From Opitutia bacterium (GTDB lineage: Bacteria; Verrucomicrobiota; Verrucomicrobiia; Opitutales; Seribacteraceae), in NCBI GenBank assembly GCA_002692605.1, contig NZLE01000040.1:1-17114 (forward strand): 17,114 nt of DNA, written 5' to 3'. Below the pieces are notes generated by a model. The model saw nothing but the letters and a program-made list of their open reading frames with translations, had not been told where the DNA came from and did no database searches. Positions 7,225 to 14,303 of this stretch are shown in pieces; the stretch's first letter is position 1, and each line of letters opens with the position of its first letter. Both the position numbers and the translations under genes were made by a program.

Positions 7225-8373
7225 ATGTCCCAACACTATGATCTAAACCAAGCGATCTATCAGGTCGGGCAAAACTCGATGAGTTTGGCCCAGTTGTTGA
7301 ATTATTTCGTAGATCCCTCCTATCAGCGGGGGAACTTGTCCAGAATTTCCGATATGCACGTCAAGACCGGTCGGCCGGTCAGTTTTCGAATTGACGACGA
7401 CCTGACTCCCATTCCCGAGGGATCGGGAGTTTCGGATGAGGTTATCCGTTACATGCTTGGAGTGCTTTTGAGCGAGAAGCACCTTTCCACCGCATTGAAC
7501 GAGGATCAACCGGAGGACGTGGATACGGCCTTCGAATGGAAGGAAAAAGGGGTTAATTTCAGGATCAACGTTTTCCGCGACCGGGATGGGCTCGCTTTCG
7601 TTATGCGGGTATTGGCCTCCAACATCCCATCCATTCAGGAAGTCGGCTTGCCTTCGGAAAAGATTTGGCAAGACATCACCAGTCTGAAAAGAGGCTTGGT
7701 TTTGGTGACGGGGGTGACCGGAAGCGGAAAGTCCACCACCATCTCCGCCCTCATCAACCACATCAACTTGTACCGCAAGACCCGGATCATAACCTTGGAG
7801 GACCCGGTGGAGTTTCTCTTTCAAAGTGAGGCATCCATGGTTTCCCAAAGACAGGTAGGGCAGGACGTGCCTACTTTTGCCGGAGGGTTGAGAAGCGCCC
7901 TACGGGAAAACCCGGACGTTATTTTCGTGGGCGAAATCCGAGACACCGAGACCGCCTCCCTGGCCTTGAGCGCCGCTGAAACCGGTCATTTGGTTTTCTC
8001 CACTCTTCATACTCGGGACGCCAAGGGAGCCTTGAGCAGGATCGTGGACATGTTTCCTTCCGAGCAAACCAAAAGCCTGTGCCTGCAGTTGTCCTTCAGT
8101 TTGTCTTTTGTGCTGAGTCAGAAGCTGGTTCCGCGAGCGGATGGCAATGGGCGTATCCTGGCCATGGAGGTTTTGAAGAACATTCCCGCTCTGGGCAACC
8201 TGATTAGAACGGGGAATTGGCAACAGGTCTATTCGACCATGGAAACTCAATCCAAGGAGGGAATGATGACCATGGAGCAACACTTGCTTCATCTCTATGA
8301 GCATCAGGTCATCACCAAGGAATCCGCCATTACCTACACCAACGAGGCCACTCTGATCGAGAGGTTGGGTTGA
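7225..8373 (+). CDS. PilT-like type IV pilus retraction ATPase
   Basis: Hexameric secretion ATPase of the PilT/VirB11 superfamily, 382 aa from the ATG at 7225; a TTG at 7153 would add 24 residues with no family match, so the start is uncertain. An N-terminal PAS-like domain (ISDMHVKTGRPVSFRI) precedes the RecA-like core with Walker A GVTGSGKSTT (~161-170), Asp box ITLEDPVEF, Walker B ENPDVIFVGEIRD and His box TGHLVFSTLHT, then RIVDMFP. These favour PilT/PilU over PilB; there is no tetracysteine zinc motif. It would power pilus retraction for twitching motility or DNA uptake. No pilB, pilC or pilin gene is adjacent, so it is an orphan in this window. Confidence 0.92.
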   Translation: MSQHYDLNQAIYQVGQNSMSLAQLLNYFVDPSYQRGNLSRISDMHVKTGRPVSFRIDDDLTPIPEGSGVSDEVIRYMLGVLLSEKHLSTALNEDQPEDVDTAFEWKEKGVNFRINVFRDRDGLAFVMRVLASNIPSIQEVGLPSEKIWQDITSLKRGLVLVTGVTGSGKSTTISALINHINLYRKTRIITLEDPVEFLFQSEASMVSQRQVGQDVPTFAGGLRSALRENPDVIFVGEIRDTETASLALSAAETGHLVFSTLHTRDAKGALSRIVDMFPSEQTKSLCLQLSFSLSFVLSQKLVPRADGNGRILAMEVLKNIPALGNLIRTGNWQQVYSTMETQSKEGMMTMEQHLLHLYEHQVITKESAITYTNEATLIERLG

Positions 8374-8418
8374 TCGCATACTCGGGAGATATATTCGTTT
8401 GAAGCCAGTGTGGAATTC

Positions 8419-9018
8419 ATGAAAACATCGACCGCGAAGGTAAGCTTTCACCGCATTTCCTTGGGTTCGGGAAAAGGAAAATCCCTCCTGGCCGCCCTGC
8501 TGTCTTGCGTAGTGATCGCATGCGCCGAGACCGCGACGGACCCCAAAGAACTTTCTAGTGAGCCAAAACTATCCGAAGGAAAGATAAGAAAAGTGGAAAA
8601 GACTGATGAGGAATGGAAAAAGACTCTAACGCCCGAACAATACCGCATTCTTAGAAAAGCGGGCACGGAACGACCCAATGGGGAAGTCTATGATGAATTT
8701 AAGAAACAGGGCGCGGGCACTTATTTTTGCGCCGGTTGTGATGCCGAACTGTTTTCTTCCAAGGAAAAGTTCGATTCCCGATGCGGATGGCCTTCCTTTT
8801 ATGATCCGTCGAAAGCCAAAAACGTCAAAACTTCCGTCGATTATTTGCTGGGTTATCCCAGGACCGAGGTGCTTTGCGCCGTGTGTGGCGGCCATTTGGG
8901 GCACGTTTTCAAAGGGGAGGGCTTCGATACGCCAACCGATCTTAGGTATTGCATAAATGGAACGGTCCTGAAGTTCGTTCCCGATTCTCCGGATACCGAC
9001 CGAAACGCCTCGGATTAA
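8419..9018 (+). CDS. msrB: Lipoprotein peptide-methionine (R)-S-oxide reductase
   Basis: MsrB repairs methionine-R-sulfoxide in proteins. The 199-aa product has an N-terminal signal ending in a lipobox (VIAC, lipidation at C35), so it is predicted to be a membrane-anchored extracytoplasmic enzyme. The MsrB domain spans ~62-190: zinc ligands C104/C107 (CAGC) and C153/C156 (CAVC), candidate resolving cysteine C122 in RCGWPSFY, GHVF (161-164) and catalytic C178 in RYCING. The ATG at 8419 is preferred; a GTG at 8410 would add three residues. No msrA domain or gene is adjacent. It starts 45 bp after the PilT-like gene and may share its transcript. A strong inverted repeat lies downstream at 9035-9068. 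Confidence 0.95.
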   Translation: MKTSTAKVSFHRISLGSGKGKSLLAALLSCVVIACAETATDPKELSSEPKLSEGKIRKVEKTDEEWKKTLTPEQYRILRKAGTERPNGEVYDEFKKQGAGTYFCAGCDAELFSSKEKFDSRCGWPSFYDPSKAKNVKTSVDYLLGYPRTEVLCAVCGGHLGHVFKGEGFDTPTDLRYCINGTVLKFVPDSPDTDRNASD

Positions 9019-9034
9019 TCGGAAGCGATTTCCT

Positions 9035-9068
9035 TCTTCGAATCACTCCAAGATCGTGGATTCGAAGA
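9035..9068. repeat. 10-bp inverted repeat (possible hairpin) after msrB
   Basis: Arms TCTTCGAATC (9035-9044) and GATTCGAAGA (9059-9068) are perfectly complementary, and two more pairs (AC/GT) can form inside across a one-base bulge. It lies 17 bp after the msrB stop and about 80 bp before the lpt gene. There is no run of T after either arm, so it is not a classical intrinsic terminator. It could be an mRNA-stabilising 3' hairpin, a weak terminator or a protein-binding palindrome. Confidence 0.55.
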
Positions 9069-9148
9069 TTTCAACAATGAAATCTCCCGTTGATTCTTGC
9101 TTCGTGGATAGGGTTTTGCGAAGGTAAGTGACAAGCTTGACATTCTCC

Positions 9149-10138
9149 ATGGTTTCCGACGTTCAAAAGATCATCTTTTCAGGGTTTTGCCTACTCTCGG
9201 CCTTTAGCCTTTGGGCAAACGATCCTCTGCTTGATAATTCAGTTCTTTCGGTGGAAATTCCTCGCTTTGACGAAGAGGGTAGGCTCAGTTGGAGGTTGCA
9301 GGCGAAAGAGGTCCTGCCTGCCGGGCAAAACCAATATCAGGCCAAGGATCCGGTTCTCAGAACGATTGCCGGATTCGGGCGAATCACGGACGCGAGAACG
9401 AGTGAAGGCGTATTTGACGTAAAGGAGGGAAAGGCCAGTGGCAAGGACACTTTGAGAGTACGAGGGGAGGGTTTCCTCGCTCAGGGGGAAGATTGGTTTT
9501 GGCAGGAAAAAGCCGAGGAGGGCTTTCATAAGATGGCCTTCCGGAAGGAGGGATCCGTTTCCTTCTCGGAAGTAGAAAGCCCATTGTTCGCATCTTTGGC
9601 CGAGTCACCTGCGAGTTCGGTCCCTCAATCCGAGCCCATTACGAAAAAAACCTCTTCCGGAGAGTTCCAGTCCACCGTGGCGGATGCCGATTACATGGAA
9701 ATGGTCGCCTTGGAAGATGGAGGATACCGTTTTCTGCTTCAGGGAGGCGTTCGCATTAGTGGGAACGAGGTTGAAATCACCTGTTCCCGGATGGAAGTGT
9801 TTCTGCTTTCCGAAGACAACTCGACGACCTCGGTCAAATTTGGAAAAATCAAGCAGATCAATGCGCTGGATTCGGTGACCCTGAAGCAACCGGGCCGAGT
9901 CTGTCATGCGGATCGATTGCACTTGGACGGTATCAGCGGGGTCGCCTTGTTGGAGGGATCCGCAAAGGTGATCGACGAAGAGTGGGGAATGGCGACGGGG
10001 GAGAAAATTTTTCTGGAAAGTGGAACGCGCAAAGCCCGTATAGAGAAAACCGATCAGGTTCGTCCGCGTTTGACTTTGCCTGAGATTCAAAATTTCAATC
10101 TTCCCTTCGGAAAAGAAGCTTCGGGCGAAAATCAATGA
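9149..10138 (+). CDS. Exported LptC-LptA-like lipopolysaccharide transport protein (apparent fusion)
   Basis: A 329-aa exported protein with a signal or anchor segment (~7-22, ending SLWA before NDP) and two regions. The N-terminal part (~28-120) contains VEIPRFDEEGRLSWRLQAKE, the pattern of LptC proteins. After a Ser/Pro linker (~145-170), the C-terminal part (~175-310) reads like an OstA/LptA domain: ADYMEM, GYRFLLQGGVRISGNEVEITCSRMEV, then HADRLHLDG and ATGEKIFLESG. LptC and LptA form the periplasmic bridge carrying LPS from LptBFG to the outer membrane. It overlaps lptB by 4 bp, which supports the assignment. The ATG at 9149 gives the most compact signal peptide; a GTG at 9128, with AAGG just upstream, is an alternative adding seven residues. 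The fusion is inferred from weak sequence patterns. Confidence 0.75.
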   Translation: MVSDVQKIIFSGFCLLSAFSLWANDPLLDNSVLSVEIPRFDEEGRLSWRLQAKEVLPAGQNQYQAKDPVLRTIAGFGRITDARTSEGVFDVKEGKASGKDTLRVRGEGFLAQGEDWFWQEKAEEGFHKMAFRKEGSVSFSEVESPLFASLAESPASSVPQSEPITKKTSSGEFQSTVADADYMEMVALEDGGYRFLLQGGVRISGNEVEITCSRMEVFLLSEDNSTTSVKFGKIKQINALDSVTLKQPGRVCHADRLHLDGISGVALLEGSAKVIDEEWGMATGEKIFLESGTRKARIEKTDQVRPRLTLPEIQNFNLPFGKEASGENQ

Positions 10139-10875
10139 GCGAGTCATCCAATCCTCCTCAACTACTGATTTCCGAACTAAGGAAGGCATATTCGGGGCGA
10201 GAGGTTGTCAGCGGAGTTTCCATGGAAGCTAAGGGTGGAGAAATCGTCGGACTGTTGGGACCCAACGGAGCCGGGAAAACCACAAGTTTCTCGATGATTG
10301 CCGGCTTTACTCGCCCGACTTCCGGTTCCCTGTCTCTAGACGGGGTTGACCTTACTCGCTTGCCTCCTCACCAAAGGGCTCGAAGGGGTTTGGTCTATTT
10401 GCCTCAGGAACCTTCCGTTTTCAGGAAACTCAGCGTGGAGGATAACATTCGGGCGATCGCTCAAACCTTGAACCTTTCGAGACAGAAGGAAAATGAGGTT
10501 GTGCAAACGCGTCTGGACGAGCTTAACCTTAACCATCTGGCAAAGCAAAAGGCTCACACCTTGAGCGGGGGAGAAAGAAGAAGATTGGAAATCACCAGGG
10601 CCTTGGCTCTGAATCCCAGTTTTCTGCTTTTGGACGAGCCCTTTAGTGGAGTGGACCCCATCAGTGTTAGCGAAGTCAATGGGATCATTACCGGTCTACG
10701 TGATGCGGGTATGGGAATATTCCTTACGGATCATAACGTTCGGGAAACCCTGCGGGTGGTTGACCGCGCGTACCTTCTCTATGAGGGTAAAGTTCTGGCG
10801 CACGGTGACTCAAAGTTCCTTCTTGCCGATCCCGAAACCCGGGAAAAATACCTGGGGCATGATTTTATCGCCTAA
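10135..10875 (+). CDS. lptB: Lipopolysaccharide export ABC transporter ATP-binding protein LptB
   Basis: Cytoplasmic ATPase that powers extraction of LPS from the inner membrane with LptF/LptG. Length 246 aa, as in E. coli LptB (241). Motifs: Walker A GPNGAGKTT (42-50), Q-loop in YLPQEPSVFRKLSVEDNI, a LptB-typical segment, signature LSGGERRRLEITRAL, Walker B FLLLDEPFSGVDP, and the H-loop in LTDHNVRETLRVVDRAYLL. The start codon overlaps the stop of the upstream LptC-LptA-like gene (ATGA), so they are translationally coupled. No lptF or lptG is in the window, so the membrane subunits are encoded elsewhere. Confidence 0.96.
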   Translation: MSESSNPPQLLISELRKAYSGREVVSGVSMEAKGGEIVGLLGPNGAGKTTSFSMIAGFTRPTSGSLSLDGVDLTRLPPHQRARRGLVYLPQEPSVFRKLSVEDNIRAIAQTLNLSRQKENEVVQTRLDELNLNHLAKQKAHTLSGGERRRLEITRALALNPSFLLLDEPFSGVDPISVSEVNGIITGLRDAGMGIFLTDHNVRETLRVVDRAYLLYEGKVLAHGDSKFLLADPETREKYLGHDFIA

Positions 10876-10898
10876 CCAAACCCTGAAATTCAATTGCC

Positions 10899-11864
10899 AT
10901 GAGCGCTTCCCAAGTTTCCCTTCCCGCACCCATCGAAAGCATTGCCGTCCGAGAGTTTTTCGAGGATTTCGGTGAGCAACTGCGTTTGCGACTGGTTACC
11001 AAAGAAAAGACCCTCTCCAGAAGTACGATAAGAGAACGGAGCGTGAATCGACCGGCCTTGGCTGTCACCGGTTACTTCAAGTATTTCGCGCACAAGAGAA
11101 TTCAATTGTTCGGAGCCGGAGAAATGGCCTTTTTCCGTGAGCAAAGTCCAGCTCGAAGATCCAAGTTGCTTGCAATTATGGCTTCCAAACGGATTCCCTG
11201 CATCGTGGTTTCGAGGAATTTGGCCCCCACCGCGGAAATGATTAAGATTCTCGACGAGCATGGAGTGCCTCTTTTTCGAACTACGCTCACTTCCAAGGCA
11301 TTCACCACCGAGGTGACGATGTTACTTGAAGAGCGATTTGCTCCAAGGACGACCTGCCATGGAACCTTGTTGGACGTGCGGGGCATCGGTACGCTCATCC
11401 GTGGAGACAGTGGAGCGGGCAAGAGCGAAGCGGCCTTGGCCCTGATTGAGCGTGGGCATAGTTTGGTGGCCGATGACATGGTCCGGGTCAAGCTGCTCAG
11501 CGATCATTCTCCGGTCGGATTTTGCGATGAGATGAGCAGAGGCTTCATGGAATGCCGGGGAATCGGTATTATAAATGTCGAGGAATTGTTTGGCATTCGC
11601 TTTGTCCGCTTGGACAAGCGCATCGATTTGGTGGTTACTTTTCTGGAGGATTCCTCGGAGGTCGAACCCGACCGGACTGGTTTGGAAAGAAAATCCTTTG
11701 AAATCCTCGGGGTTGAAGTTCCACACATGGAGATTCCCTTGCGCCCGGGACGAGATATGGCTCGCTTGGTTGAAGTCGCCGCTATGGTTCAAGCGGCTCG
11801 ACAACTGGGTCATGATTCCGCATCGGAATTTAATGAAAAGTTGCTCAAAAAAATGAACCAATAG
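10899..11864 (+). CDS. hprK: HPr(Ser) kinase/phosphorylase
   Basis: Bifunctional enzyme that phosphorylates and dephosphorylates the phosphocarrier HPr on a serine, 321 aa, as usual for the family. The N-terminal domain (~1-130) is the variable regulatory part. The C-terminal kinase domain contains H153 (CHGTLLDV), the P-loop GDSGAGKSE (169-177) and the HprK signature MECRGIGIINVEELFG (217-232), followed by LERKSFEILGVEVPHMEIPLRPGRDMA. It starts 23 bp after lptB, with no evident ribosome binding site, and is presumably the last gene of the lpt operon. No HPr or other PTS gene is in the window. In Gram-negatives HprK usually acts in regulation rather than PTS sugar uptake, linking carbon or nitrogen state to other functions. 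Confidence 0.95.
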   Translation: MSASQVSLPAPIESIAVREFFEDFGEQLRLRLVTKEKTLSRSTIRERSVNRPALAVTGYFKYFAHKRIQLFGAGEMAFFREQSPARRSKLLAIMASKRIPCIVVSRNLAPTAEMIKILDEHGVPLFRTTLTSKAFTTEVTMLLEERFAPRTTCHGTLLDVRGIGTLIRGDSGAGKSEAALALIERGHSLVADDMVRVKLLSDHSPVGFCDEMSRGFMECRGIGIINVEELFGIRFVRLDKRIDLVVTFLEDSSEVEPDRTGLERKSFEILGVEVPHMEIPLRPGRDMARLVEVAAMVQAARQLGHDSASEFNEKLLKKMNQ

Positions 11865-12287
11865 CCAACGGCTGCCCTGAGTTCGCAATTTTTTTTTGTC
11901 TAAGTTACGAATTATCAGCGAACTGCGTAAAGGGGATAAAATCCTTTTTCTGGCAACTAAAAAATATAAAAAAACTTATGGACTGAACCGTGTTAATAAC
12001 TTGTGAGAAAGTTTCTTTTGTTTGTGAAATTTTTTTCTTGGTTTAGCGAAGATTCTTCTTCAAAAAGAGTGTATCCCTTTTGTAACAAACTTTAACTCAT
12101 CCCCCACACTTATCCCTTGAATATTACCTGCAAACTGCTGTCTTTAAATGATTTGCGCGAACTTTTGAGAGTCCGATCCACTTTCATTGCAAGTTGCAAA
12201 GAGAATTTATCGAATTTGCGTAAAGTGTTTTCCCTAGGCAGTTTTTGCGTCCTTGAGGCTGGGTGTGAATAAATTTCCATAATTCGA
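11865..12287. other. AT-rich non-coding region upstream of dnaA; candidate oriC or dnaA control region
   Basis: This 423-bp gap, the only one over 300 bp, is clearly more AT-rich than its surroundings (a T9 run at 11889-11897, an A/T tract at 11959-11974, T-rich 12010-12040). It holds no credible gene. A perfect DnaA box TTATTCACA is present in reverse at 12264-12272, and a looser match AGGGGATAA (two mismatches to TGTGGATAA) at 11931-11939. A composite motif occurs twice near the two ends: TTATC followed after 7 or 5 bp by TGCGTAAAG (11912-11932 and 12207-12225). A 7-bp inverted repeat, AGTTCGC/GCGAACT, sits at 11880-11886 and 11918-11924. Together with dnaA this is compatible with an origin, but only one perfect box is seen, so autoregulation of dnaA is equally likely. 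I could not place a sigma70 promoter with confidence. Confidence 0.45.
12264..12272 (-). promoter_or_regulatory. DnaA box (TTATTCACA)
   Basis: The plus strand reads TGTGAATAA, whose reverse complement TTATTCACA fits the consensus TTATNCACA exactly. It ends 15 bp before the dnaA start codon, so DnaA bound here would cover the translation start region of its own gene, the arrangement expected for autorepression. A single 9-mer match can occur by chance, but its position is suggestive. Confidence 0.55.
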
Positions 12288-13682
12288 ATGTCCCAAACCA
12301 CTTCCACTCCTGAAACCTTTTGGAATTCCCTTCGTGAGCAGCTCTTGGAGGTCATCCCGGCGGATACCTTTAGAGTGTGGTTCGATAACATGCGTGTGGG
12401 GCGTTTGGACGAAGACGGATGCGAGTTGATTACTCCAAACGAATTCTCCGCCATTTGGATTCGAGACAACTACCTGGACGTCATTAGACAGGAGGCGGAC
12501 CGATTGGTGGGGCACCCCTTCACCGTCGAACTGCTTGGAGACTTGGCGGACGAAGATGAGGACGGTTTTAAAAGCGATCGATTTCCCTCGGCCAAGGATA
12601 GCAAGCGAAAAGGTTCCTCCCGCGTAACCGGACCGGCATTACAGGGCCGTTCCTTAGGCATTAACCCCAAAAACACCTTTTCCAATTTCATCGTCGGCGG
12701 AGGGAGTGAACTTGCCCATGCGGCATGCGTTGCGGTATCCAACGCTCCCGCTCACGCTTACAATCCTCTTTTTCTCTATGGTGAAACCGGATTGGGTAAG
12801 ACCCATTTGATGCATGCCGTGGCCCATCAGGCCTTGAACCGCAACCCCTCCTGTCGGATCACTTACGTATCCTGTGAGAAATTCACCAACGAATTCATCC
12901 GGGCCATCCAAGAAAATACTCTTACCAAGTTCAGATCTCGTTACCGCAGCGTCGATTATCTTTTGATCGATGACATTCAATTCTTGGCCGGCAAGGAGCG
13001 CATTCAGGAGGAATTCTTTCATACCTTCAACGACATCTACGAATCTCAGCGGCAAATTTTCCTGACCTCCGACCGTCCCGCCGGAGAAATTGATAAGATT
13101 GAGAGCCGTTTGCTCTCGAGATTCCAATGGGGTTTGGTGACGGACATTCAGGCGCCTGACTTGGAAACCCGTGTGGCCATTTTGGCCCGTAAGGCTGAGG
13201 CCATGGGGATTTCCGTTGAGCCCGAAATCATTGAGTTCCTCGCCAAGAACATTTCCCGCAACGTGCGAAGAATGGAAGGGGCTTTGACCCGGGTAGCCGG
13301 ATATGTCGGACTGACCCGCAAAAAAGCCGATTTGGATACGGTTCAGCGATTGCTGCGTGACATTCTCAGGGAAGAAAACCTAAGTCGCATCACCATCGAG
13401 ACAATTCAGAAAAAAGTGGTTGATTATTATCACCTCCGAATGGCTGACATGCTCTCGCGTCGCCGTCCCGCCAACATTGCCTTTCCGCGTCAAGTTGCCA
13501 TGTATCTGTCGAGAATGCTCACCGAACATTCCTTGCAGGAAATTGGCAGCGCCTTTGGAGGCAGAGATCACGGTACGGTCATACATGCCTGCAAAACGGT
13601 TGAGAATATGATGGATCAGGACACGTCCATCAAGCATTCGGTCGAGTTTCTCAACGAACAATTGTCGCAATCCATGGAGTAG
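12288..13682 (+). CDS. dnaA: Chromosomal replication initiator protein DnaA
   Basis: AAA+ ATPase that binds DnaA boxes, opens oriC and loads the helicase. Length 464 aa, typical (E. coli 467). Domain I (~1-90) contains FWNSLREQLLEVIPADTFRVWF. A short charged linker follows (domain II, ~85-125). Domain III begins at NPKNTFSNFIVG, with Walker A GETGLGKTH (~165-173), Walker B LLIDDIQFL (~225-233), sensor-1 ILTSDRP-like FLTSDRPAGEI and the arginine-finger region ESRLLSRFQWG. Domain IV carries the DnaA signature GGRDHGTVIHACKTVENMM (~424-442) that contacts the box. The start ATG is supported by domain I; no Shine-Dalgarno is seen. Upstream DNA holds a DnaA box. Confidence 0.98.
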   Translation: MSQTTSTPETFWNSLREQLLEVIPADTFRVWFDNMRVGRLDEDGCELITPNEFSAIWIRDNYLDVIRQEADRLVGHPFTVELLGDLADEDEDGFKSDRFPSAKDSKRKGSSRVTGPALQGRSLGINPKNTFSNFIVGGGSELAHAACVAVSNAPAHAYNPLFLYGETGLGKTHLMHAVAHQALNRNPSCRITYVSCEKFTNEFIRAIQENTLTKFRSRYRSVDYLLIDDIQFLAGKERIQEEFFHTFNDIYESQRQIFLTSDRPAGEIDKIESRLLSRFQWGLVTDIQAPDLETRVAILARKAEAMGISVEPEIIEFLAKNISRNVRRMEGALTRVAGYVGLTRKKADLDTVQRLLRDILREENLSRITIETIQKKVVDYYHLRMADMLSRRRPANIAFPRQVAMYLSRMLTEHSLQEIGSAFGGRDHGTVIHACKTVENMMDQDTSIKHSVEFLNEQLSQSME

Positions 13683-13713
13683 AGGAAGTCTTTGCGGCTT
13701 CGAGCCTTTCCTC
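13682..13713 (+). other. Imperfect hairpin immediately after dnaA
   Basis: Starting at the last base of the dnaA stop, GAGGAA (13682-13687) pairs with TTCCTC (13708-13713), and within it GGCT (13696-13699) pairs with AGCC (13703-13706) around a TCG loop, leaving an asymmetric internal loop. No T-run follows. It may be a 3'-end stabilising or weak termination structure between dnaA and the next gene. Confidence 0.35.
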
Positions 13714-13730
13714 CCTTGTCATTCCCTGAA

Positions 13731-13745
13731 AATTCCTTAGGAATT
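13731..13745 (+). promoter_or_regulatory. Palindrome overlapping the ribosome binding site of the next gene
   Basis: AATTCC-TTA-GGAATT forms a perfect 6-bp-arm palindrome. AGGA (13739-13742), the only plausible Shine-Dalgarno for the gene starting at 13753, lies at its loop and right arm, so folding could mask it. The T-rich stretch after it (TTCTTTTCT) also resembles a weak intrinsic terminator. Stem is AU-rich, so stability is modest. Confidence 0.35.
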
Positions 13746-13752
13746 CTTTTCT

Positions 13753-14283
13753 ATGAATATTAGTGATCCCGAAAATTCCGAGGACTCCTCGGTTGAGTCC
13801 GGAGACGACCCCATTACTTCTCCGGCAACCGAACCCAACGAGGAACAGAAGAGAGATATTGCCCGTTGGGTTGCCGAAGGTATGGGCTTATCCGACGTAC
13901 AAAAGAAAATTAATGCCGATTTCGGGGTTGTCATGACTTACATGGACGTGCGCTTTTTGGTTGATGACTTGGACCTTACCTTGGTCGACAAGGAGGAGGA
14001 CAAGCCAAAGGAGACGGACGATGCGACGGAGCAAGCCCTCGAACCCGAACAAGCTTTGGATGCGGAGGGAGGAGTTTCCGTGGAATTGGATTCGGTCACG
14101 CCTCCGGGAGCAATGGCGAGTGGGTCGGTGATCTTTTCAGATGGTCAGAAAAAACAATGGACGCTCGATCAGTTCGGGCGCTTGGCCCTGTCCGGAGGTG
14201 ACGAGGGATACAAGCCTTCCGAGGAAGACGTCGTTGAATTTCAAAAGCAACTGGATGGAGCCCTGCGGGGCAAGGGTTTCTAG
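13753..14283 (+). CDS. Acidic protein of unknown function downstream of dnaA
   Basis: A 176-aa, strongly acidic soluble protein without signal peptide or membrane segment. An acidic, low-complexity N-terminus (1-30) precedes a compact helical region (~32-75) with EEQKRDIARWVAEGMGL, SDVQKKINADFG and TYMDVRFLVDDLDL, which looks like a small helix-turn-helix-type or helical hairpin domain. An acidic linker (~80-115) leads to a C-terminal segment (~118-150) with GSVIFSDGQKKQWTLDQFGRLAL that resembles a beta-rich piece, and a final helix. I recognise similar proteins only as uncharacterised in Verrucomicrobiota and do not assign a function. It follows dnaA by 70 bp on the same strand and is convergent with the peptidase gene (20-bp gap). 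The clear open frame and AGGA upstream of the ATG support it as real. Confidence 0.8.
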   Translation: MNISDPENSEDSSVESGDDPITSPATEPNEEQKRDIARWVAEGMGLSDVQKKINADFGVVMTYMDVRFLVDDLDLTLVDKEEDKPKETDDATEQALEPEQALDAEGGVSVELDSVTPPGAMASGSVIFSDGQKKQWTLDQFGRLALSGGDEGYKPSEEDVVEFQKQLDGALRGKGF

Positions 14284-14303
14284 CTTTTCTTTTCTCCTTA
14301 TGC

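Noticed and set aside
9605..10189. Minus-strand open frame (194 codons) opposite the LptC-LptA-like gene
   Set aside because: No recognised motif and antisense to a better supported exported protein coupled to lptB.
11865..11900. T9 run after hprK as an intrinsic terminator
   Set aside because: The preceding bases form no convincing stem (only about 3 pairs close to the T-run), so a terminator is not supported. A 7-bp inverted repeat spans the run with a 31-nt loop.
14284..14303. Bidirectional terminator between the convergent acidic protein and peptidase genes
   Set aside because: Only a 4-bp complementarity (CTCC/GGAG) and short T-runs are visible; too weak to call.
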